NCBI GenBank assembly: GCA_934636865.1
Contig: CAKUBI010000006.1
Location: 13,561-77,560, forward strand
Reading direction: 5' to 3'
Origin: an uncultured Oscillospiraceae bacterium
GTDB taxonomy: Bacteria; Bacillota; Clostridia; Oscillospirales; Oscillospiraceae
DNA length: 64,000 nucleotides
In this document: in pieces, positions 61,401-64,000 of the stretch
How positions within the stretch are numbered: position 1 is the first letter of the stretch
Layout of the letters: each line of letters starts with the position of its first letter
The notes under the pieces: model-generated
Told to the model about the DNA's origin: nothing
The model's database searches: none
The model's input: the letters and a program-made list of their open reading frames with translations, nothing else
Program-made: the position numbers and the translations under genes

Positions 61401-63223
61401 AGATCTACGGCATCGACGGCGACTATCAGGAGACCTGCAATATCTGGATGGTGGACCCCGCGCAGAACTATCTTGAGACGCTGGGCGCCGGATGCTCCGC
61501 GAGCTACAGCTTCCTCGACCTGGCCGGCGCGCCCGCCATGGACCTTGAGGGAACGGACAATGACGGCAATCCCGTCACCGTGCAGGCCTTCGGCGGACCT
61601 CTGTTCCTGTCGCAGGCACGCACGCTGGTCTACCTCAACGATTATGAAAAGGGCACGGTCACAGTGCCCAGCTGGAGCGTTGGCAGCAAGTATGAGGATC
61701 TCTCCGCGCTGGCCTTCCTCGGCACCAGCCGCTATAAGCCCAATTCAAAGGTGGATAAGCCCGCGCAGGACTACATCGGCCTGTGCGCGGACGGCCGACT
61801 GGTGATGTTCGAGATCTATCCTACCTATGTTGCCTCGGAAGAGCGCATCGGCTACACACTGCGGCAGAAGCAGATCGGCACCGTGGACATGAAGTTCCGG
61901 AACGACACCGCCCTGTCCATGACCTACATCAACGACGGGGTCAACAACGGTCTCGTGGTCGCCTATTCCGACGGCCTTGCCGAGCTGTACTACATCGACC
62001 TGAATTCCAAGCCCTATGCCATCGAGAAGCTGGGCAACGTGGGCACGGCTACCGCCATCTCCGCCGTCTACAGCGACACCAACCCGGCGGAGTATCCCGG
62101 CTCCTATTCCAAGACCTCTCTGCCCGGCACGGCGCAGACCGCCTCTGACGAAATCGCCATGGCCCAGTCTCTGAGCGATTGGATGGAGGAGCAGACGGCG
62201 TTCGATACCTTCGCCGAGGACGAGGCGTCGACAGTCGTCAGCGGGTCCGCCATGGGCGGCATCCAGTCTGTGAGCGCGGCGTCCCAGCAGACGGAAAGCG
62301 GCAATGACGGCAGCGCTGTCCTGACCCTGACCGAGAGCGAGGATGTGACCAACGGCCTGATCGAGGTCCGCTACGATCCCGCGCTGCTGCACTATGCCGG
62401 CTTTACGTCCGGTGCGGCGCTCTACGCGCTCTCCGTGGACGAGACGAACGGCGTTCTGCGCTATGCCTACGCCGGTGCGGAGCCCATCGCCGCCGGCAGC
62501 ACGCTGGCCGCCGTGCGCTTCACCTATGACGCCGGTATGACGCTCCGCGCCGCCAACGTGAGCATCGTGACCCTGCAGCGCGGCAGCGAGAGCGTGAAGG
62601 AGACGGAGACCGTTTCCCTGGCCATCGGCCAGTATACGCCCGCTCCCACGCCGACGCCTACGCCTACTCCGACGCCCACGCCGGAGCCGGAGAAGCCCGC
62701 CTTTGACGATGTCAGCGCCGATTCCCCCTACTATGACGCGATCGACTGGGCGGTGAAAAACGGCATCACCAAGGGTGTGTCCGCCACTTCCTTCGCCCCC
62801 AACGCGCCCTGCACCCGCGGACAGGTGCTGACCTTCCTGTGGCGTGCCGCCGGGTCCCCCAAGGCGGTGAACGGCAGCAACCCGTTTACGGATGTGAGCA
62901 CCGGCTCCCCCTATTACGAGGCGATCCTCTGGGGCGTGGAGCAGGGCATCACCAAGGGCGTGTCGGCCACGGCCTTTGCCCCTGACGCGACCATTACCCG
63001 CGCGCAGGCGGCGACCTTCCTCTACCGTTACGCAGGCTCTCCTGCCGTGGCGGACGGTCCGAAGTTCCCGGATGTGGCCGACGGCAGCTTCTGCGCGGGA
63101 GCTGTCATGTGGGCCGCGGCCAACGGGATCACCCTCGGTATGAGTGACGGCGGCTTCCACCCGGACGACGCCTGCACCCGTGCACAGATCGTGACCTTCC
63201 TCTACCGCTATCTGGTAAAGTAA
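55409..63223 (+). CDS. Giant SLH-anchored subtilase with dockerin-like, Ig-like and cohesin-like modules
   Basis: A 2604-residue exported protease. Order: signal peptide (1-28, ends PAALA); I9-like propeptide (~70-170); S8 catalytic domain with Asp210 (AIIDTGTD), His307 (SEHGSHVAG) and Ser663 (GTSMAAPQ), interrupted by a PA domain (GAAAGAIATIVYN); dockerin-like pair of Ca loops (834-890: DLDQDGDTDAQD, DVNGDGAVTTYD); two Big_2-like Ig domains (~1526-1608 and ~1864-1948) between WD/propeller-like segments; a cohesin-like domain (~2287-2405); a Pro-Thr linker (2411-2430); three SLH repeats (2431-2604). It should sit on the cell wall and cleave proteins or peptides outside. AAAGGAGGAG precedes the ATG at 55409; an upstream in-frame start overlaps the palindrome. 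Confidence 0.93.
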   Translation: MGKKMASRLLSLLLSAVMLLGCVPAALAADHSGTQALSFTQLETGEEQQSYLPASQAADTEEDAQYADTDTVRVSIVLTEPSTMEAGFAVQSITDSAAAQSYRSRIRAQQDAVSQRISTQVLGGNQLDVVWNLTLAANIISANVAYGDVEKIAAVPGVEKVLLEQRYEPCVVDREEAVDPNMSTSTEMTGATAAWSAGYTGAGSRVAIIDTGTDTDHQSFSAAGYRHALEVNAQAAGEDLDSYIAGLDLLDTAEIQSKLSQLNIYATMQGKNYTASDLYINEKLPFAFNYIDKNLSVTHDNDSQSEHGSHVAGIAAANRFIPDGNGGFTNALESVKTQGVAPDAQIITMKVFGARGGAYESDYMVAIEDAIVLGCDAVNLSLGTGSPGWNRNQNDTYQEILENLSNSGIVAVMSAGNSASWMENSGSPTGYLYSTDVSTTTTGTPGTSRNSLSVASVDNVGGTGYYLKSGESMIFYGETEYKNEPMTTLAGEREYVLIDGYGTEEELAALGDAVKGKILVCSRGGISFYVKGNNGAAAGAIATIVYNNQPGSINMDLTDYTGRVPCISVTQADGAVLKANARAVDDGNGTVLYYEGTVTVSDEVAVTRPDELPATYTMSSFSSWGIPGSLTMKPEITAPGGGIFSVNGKVPGGQAYENMSGTSMAAPQITGMIALAAEYIRQAGLEEKTGLTARQLAQSLLMSTAEPLLDGDSGSYWSILKQGTGLANIGAVLQADAYVTMDQDATASWADGKVKAELGDDPQRTGSYSFHFDLHNMKSTDQRYVLSSDFFTQGSFTQDGISYMDTATTALAAAVSYTVDGVTYQPRASLIECDLDQDGDTDAQDAQIILEYAAGNRSSIAPIADVNGDGAVTTYDAYLLLRDLETGTILVKAGDSVNVEVSIDLPESVRRTLDAAYPNGAYLEGYVFAKPVSTDEGVIASTHSIPVLGFYGSWTDASMYDCITYTDYLYGDKTATYLGYPTTNNLIIKHPKDSNGYFQVVNPYLLESSYPEGRAAIRSVDTLYQYRLSLIRNAAGITVRITNQNGEELYLGTIFEQAGSAYYYSSRGTWMDTVSTYTMNRKVSALGVKEGDELTVSVIAIPEYYETDGPLTEQQVEALISSGALGDGAYLSTTMTVDNTAPEMLSAAKDLETGNLIIKAKDNNYIAAVKVLNKSGNEVLATSAAAQTEKGGTAEALLDLSGVKIGPTCQVLVADYAGNESVYTVNYGGEPEDYTGQMYAYTNSDYRGGGSRWMRLTPDKLCYSSETSLDGSENLDSMEQSITAAEYVEGYVYMASQDGKLYAAPQGEWGRCAEVGAMTPAVTVKDLAYNTQNKILYALDDANNIYTVDRVSAQLTKVFSVTVTNPKVTSTSASFDKYKVLANLTIDDEGSFYAVNFGNYSNKSFLYRWSPADVTDGAAALLPINNDKNGDSGYYTSYGSLAWDHDADTLYWATGTDAKTPFAKSQSNKLFCFDLDTGKASLVNPDYCTGKYPNIECSQIYCGVTGLYIVPSGGGSEMPGAEEASSITISHTDLSLITGAAFQLSAEVFPWTLTDKSVSWSSSNTDAVTVENGYVTAVAPGEAVVTVTTGAAPNLTAQCTVTVSDLAPVTLSGLVYDESSATHWADFSTAAPAQWTAFAEGEGSYFGGAILDGMVYVHDGERLGRFDPDTYEMTDLGEISESWIWSDAAPAQADEAGNFGFLAGLCNGGTYLEMIKPEEGTLKYFQLASDYAADPMAAIANIGSGTYQGKYPAQNYLVMTESGVLWSFVLYTSDSGKNYTLARSELGQVDLDLGNVSDVTGGSYASMLWDDASGQLIVASYSGEAAAVLYAVDPELLTVARLGDFGQGNWPVVALYQHTRPTDLTVRLKPSFVSVYVNDTAALDGRVLPTSFDPTLVWTSQDESIATVDQNGVVTGLREGTTVITATSAATDASGAAASAQTTVAVKPLRQLDATVKAQITDASGSHWVSISTADAANPTVLADASVQITGGGYHDGKIYGIDGDYQETCNIWMVDPAQNYLETLGAGCSASYSFLDLAGAPAMDLEGTDNDGNPVTVQAFGGPLFLSQARTLVYLNDYEKGTVTVPSWSVGSKYEDLSALAFLGTSRYKPNSKVDKPAQDYIGLCADGRLVMFEIYPTYVASEERIGYTLRQKQIGTVDMKFRNDTALSMTYINDGVNNGLVVAYSDGLAELYYIDLNSKPYAIEKLGNVGTATAISAVYSDTNPAEYPGSYSKTSLPGTAQTASDEIAMAQSLSDWMEEQTAFDTFAEDEASTVVSGSAMGGIQSVSAASQQTESGNDGSAVLTLTESEDVTNGLIEVRYDPALLHYAGFTSGAALYALSVDETNGVLRYAYAGAEPIAAGSTLAAVRFTYDAGMTLRAANVSIVTLQRGSESVKETETVSLAIGQYTPAPTPTPTPTPTPTPEPEKPAFDDVSADSPYYDAIDWAVKNGITKGVSATSFAPNAPCTRGQVLTFLWRAAGSPKAVNGSNPFTDVSTGSPYYEAILWGVEQGITKGVSATAFAPDATITRAQAATFLYRYAGSPAVADGPKFPDVADGSFCAGAVMWAAANGITLGMSDGGFHPDDACTRAQIVTFLYRYLVK

Positions 63224-63372
63224 ATCGCGGCTTTTGGGCATTTTGGTACGGGCAGTGGGGGAGAACCCACACGGTCGCCCACAGGAACCTAAAGGGTATG
63301 TCACCTTAGTGAAGGATTTTAAGAGCCCCCAATATCATAAATGAGGCACTTCTGCTATGCAGGCTGTCTCAA

Positions 63373-63411
63373 AGGCGAATCGGAGCCATTTCGGCTCCGA
63401 TTCGCCTCTTT
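63373..63411 (+). terminator. Terminator after the SLH subtilase
   Basis: AGGCGAATCGGAGCC and GGCTCCGATTCGCCT form a perfect 15-bp stem followed by CTTTTATT, 150 bases after the stop codon. The stretch 63224-63372 shows no gene. Confidence 0.8.
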
Positions 63412-63504
63412 TATTGCTGTTCACTCGACGGATTTTCCGTTGTTTCCATCCGATCCTGCCCGCTCCGCTTCTGTTCGGGGTCAAACGTGGGTCAGGACAA
63501 AAAA

Positions 63505-63858
63505 TCAATCCAGCCGCCCGGTGATAGCGTCCTCGATCATCTTCGCCATGCGCTCTGTGATCAGCGGTATGATCTGGCAGGGCATGGGGCCGAAGGAATC
63601 AATGATGTTCACCAGCCTTTTGTGCTCCTGCGGGTCAGGCGCAAGCTCCCCGTAGGTGAAGGCGATGCCGAACGCCTGATAGAGCTGCTTCAGTGCCGCA
63701 AGGGCCTTTTGCAAAAGCGCTTTGTCAGCTTCACCGTCTGCGGCTATACCGAGAATCTCGCTGAAATAGCGGCGGAAGATGGCTTTGTCTCCGCTGGCCC
63801 GGTAAATTTCTTTAAGCTCGACCTTGTATAGCAGCGTCCCGGTCGATGTTGCGGACAA
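63505..63858 (-). pseudogene. Unrecognised reading joined out of frame to the ParB-like fragment
   Basis: Downstream of the ParB-like fragment the open frame switches to YKVELKEIYRASGDKAIFRR and continues for about 105 codons to a stop at 63505 (ending MIEDAITGRLD). It has helical, protein-like sequence but no family I recognise and no proper start; the nominal TTG at 63858 lies inside the ParB frame. I read it as the 3' part of another gene fused by deletion, or of the same gene after a frameshift. Confidence 0.45.
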
Positions 63859-64000
63859 TGACCGGCATGGTGGCCAGCCCCGCCAGCTCGCAGGCGTGTT
63901 TGCGGCGGTGGCCTGCGATCAGCTCATAGCCGCCGTCCTCCCGTGGCCGTGCCAGCGCGGGGACGAGGACGCCGTACTCCTTGACGCTTTCGGCGGTTTC
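63812..64000 (-). pseudogene. ParB-like nuclease-domain protein, broken and cut by the window edge
   Basis: The minus-strand reading from the right edge (ESVKEYGVLVPALARPREDG; GYELIAGHRRKHACELAGL; MPVIVRNIDRDAAIQ) is the conserved core of ParB/Spo0J-type domains, as found in partition modules of conjugative elements. After DAAIQ, where relatives continue into the next helices, the frame stops within four codons. The N-terminal start lies beyond base 64000. Together with the next reading this suggests a decayed integrative element at the right edge. Confidence 0.7.

Noticed and set aside
62640..62700. Short tandem repeat as a CRISPR or variable-number repeat
   Set aside because: It encodes the Pro-Thr linker (repeated CCG ACG / CCT ACT codons) before the SLH repeats; there are no spacers.

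Overview
The window looks like a chromosome segment from a GC-rich, strictly anaerobic Clostridia member, most like the Oscillospiraceae/Ruminococcaceae group of gut bacteria. The signs are an oxygen-sensitive class III ribonucleotide reductase (nrdD/nrdG), a V-type ATPase operon in ntpFIKECGABD order, a PyrK-dependent dihydroorotate dehydrogenase, maturation genes for selenium-dependent molybdenum hydroxylases, S-layer-homology surface proteins, a ribosome-protection-type GTPase fused to an NYN nuclease, strong AGGAGG ribosome sites and sigma-A-type promoters. No rRNA, tRNA or CRISPR array was seen. The genus is an inference.

Layout. 1-9 kb: a metal P1B-ATPase (cut by the left edge) with a small membrane partner, nrdG and nrdD with an NrdR box, purA, purB and a YoaK membrane protein. 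9.2-17.9 kb: a nine-gene V-ATPase operon whose c-ring subunit has Na+-type ligands. 17.9-20.5 kb: an AT-richer, decayed mobilizable element (mobC remnants, a NUDIX gene, a frameshifted serine-recombinase tail, an HExxH protein) bounded by outward-facing imperfect inverted repeats. 20.5-24.4 kb: the UMP operon pyrK-pyrD-pyrF-HAD-pyrE on the minus strand. 24.6-32.5 kb: the aromatic amino acid operon aroF-tyrA-aroB-aroA-aroC-pheA-aroEK on the plus strand. 32.5-45.6 kb: murI, a Na/Pi transporter, the XdhC/YqeC/YqeB maturation trio, YhaM, a dicarboxylate symporter, and a MarR-controlled heterodimeric ABC exporter. 45.7-48.4 kb: the GTPase-NYN fusion. 48.8-50.4 kb: a scar where a frameshifted regulator gene and the tail of an SLH gene abut head to head. 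50.5-53.8 kb: a PanE-like reductase, a ferredoxin divergent from a Crp/Fnr regulator, and an AlkA-like glycosylase. 54.0-63.2 kb: an intact ArsR-type regulator and a 2604-residue SLH-anchored subtilase containing both dockerin-like and cohesin-like modules. The right edge holds a broken ParB-like gene.

The most informative regulatory region is the 0.7 kb between the pyr and aro operons. Each operon has a near-consensus promoter, a short leader reading frame and an intrinsic terminator before its first gene. The aro leader (17 codons) encodes four consecutive Tyr plus three Phe, as expected of ribosome-mediated attenuation by aromatic amino acids. The pyr leader (41 codons) has its stop codon inside the 5' arm of the terminator hairpin, the arrangement known from enterobacterial pyrBI (PyrL) and not expected in a Firmicute, where PyrR is the usual regulator.

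The second notable system is the regulator/SLH-protease pair at the right end. It has a perfect 22-bp palindrome just after the promoter, and a broken relative of the same regulator-SLH combination lies 5 kb upstream. All functional statements come from reading the sequence and remembered family knowledge; no database search was run.
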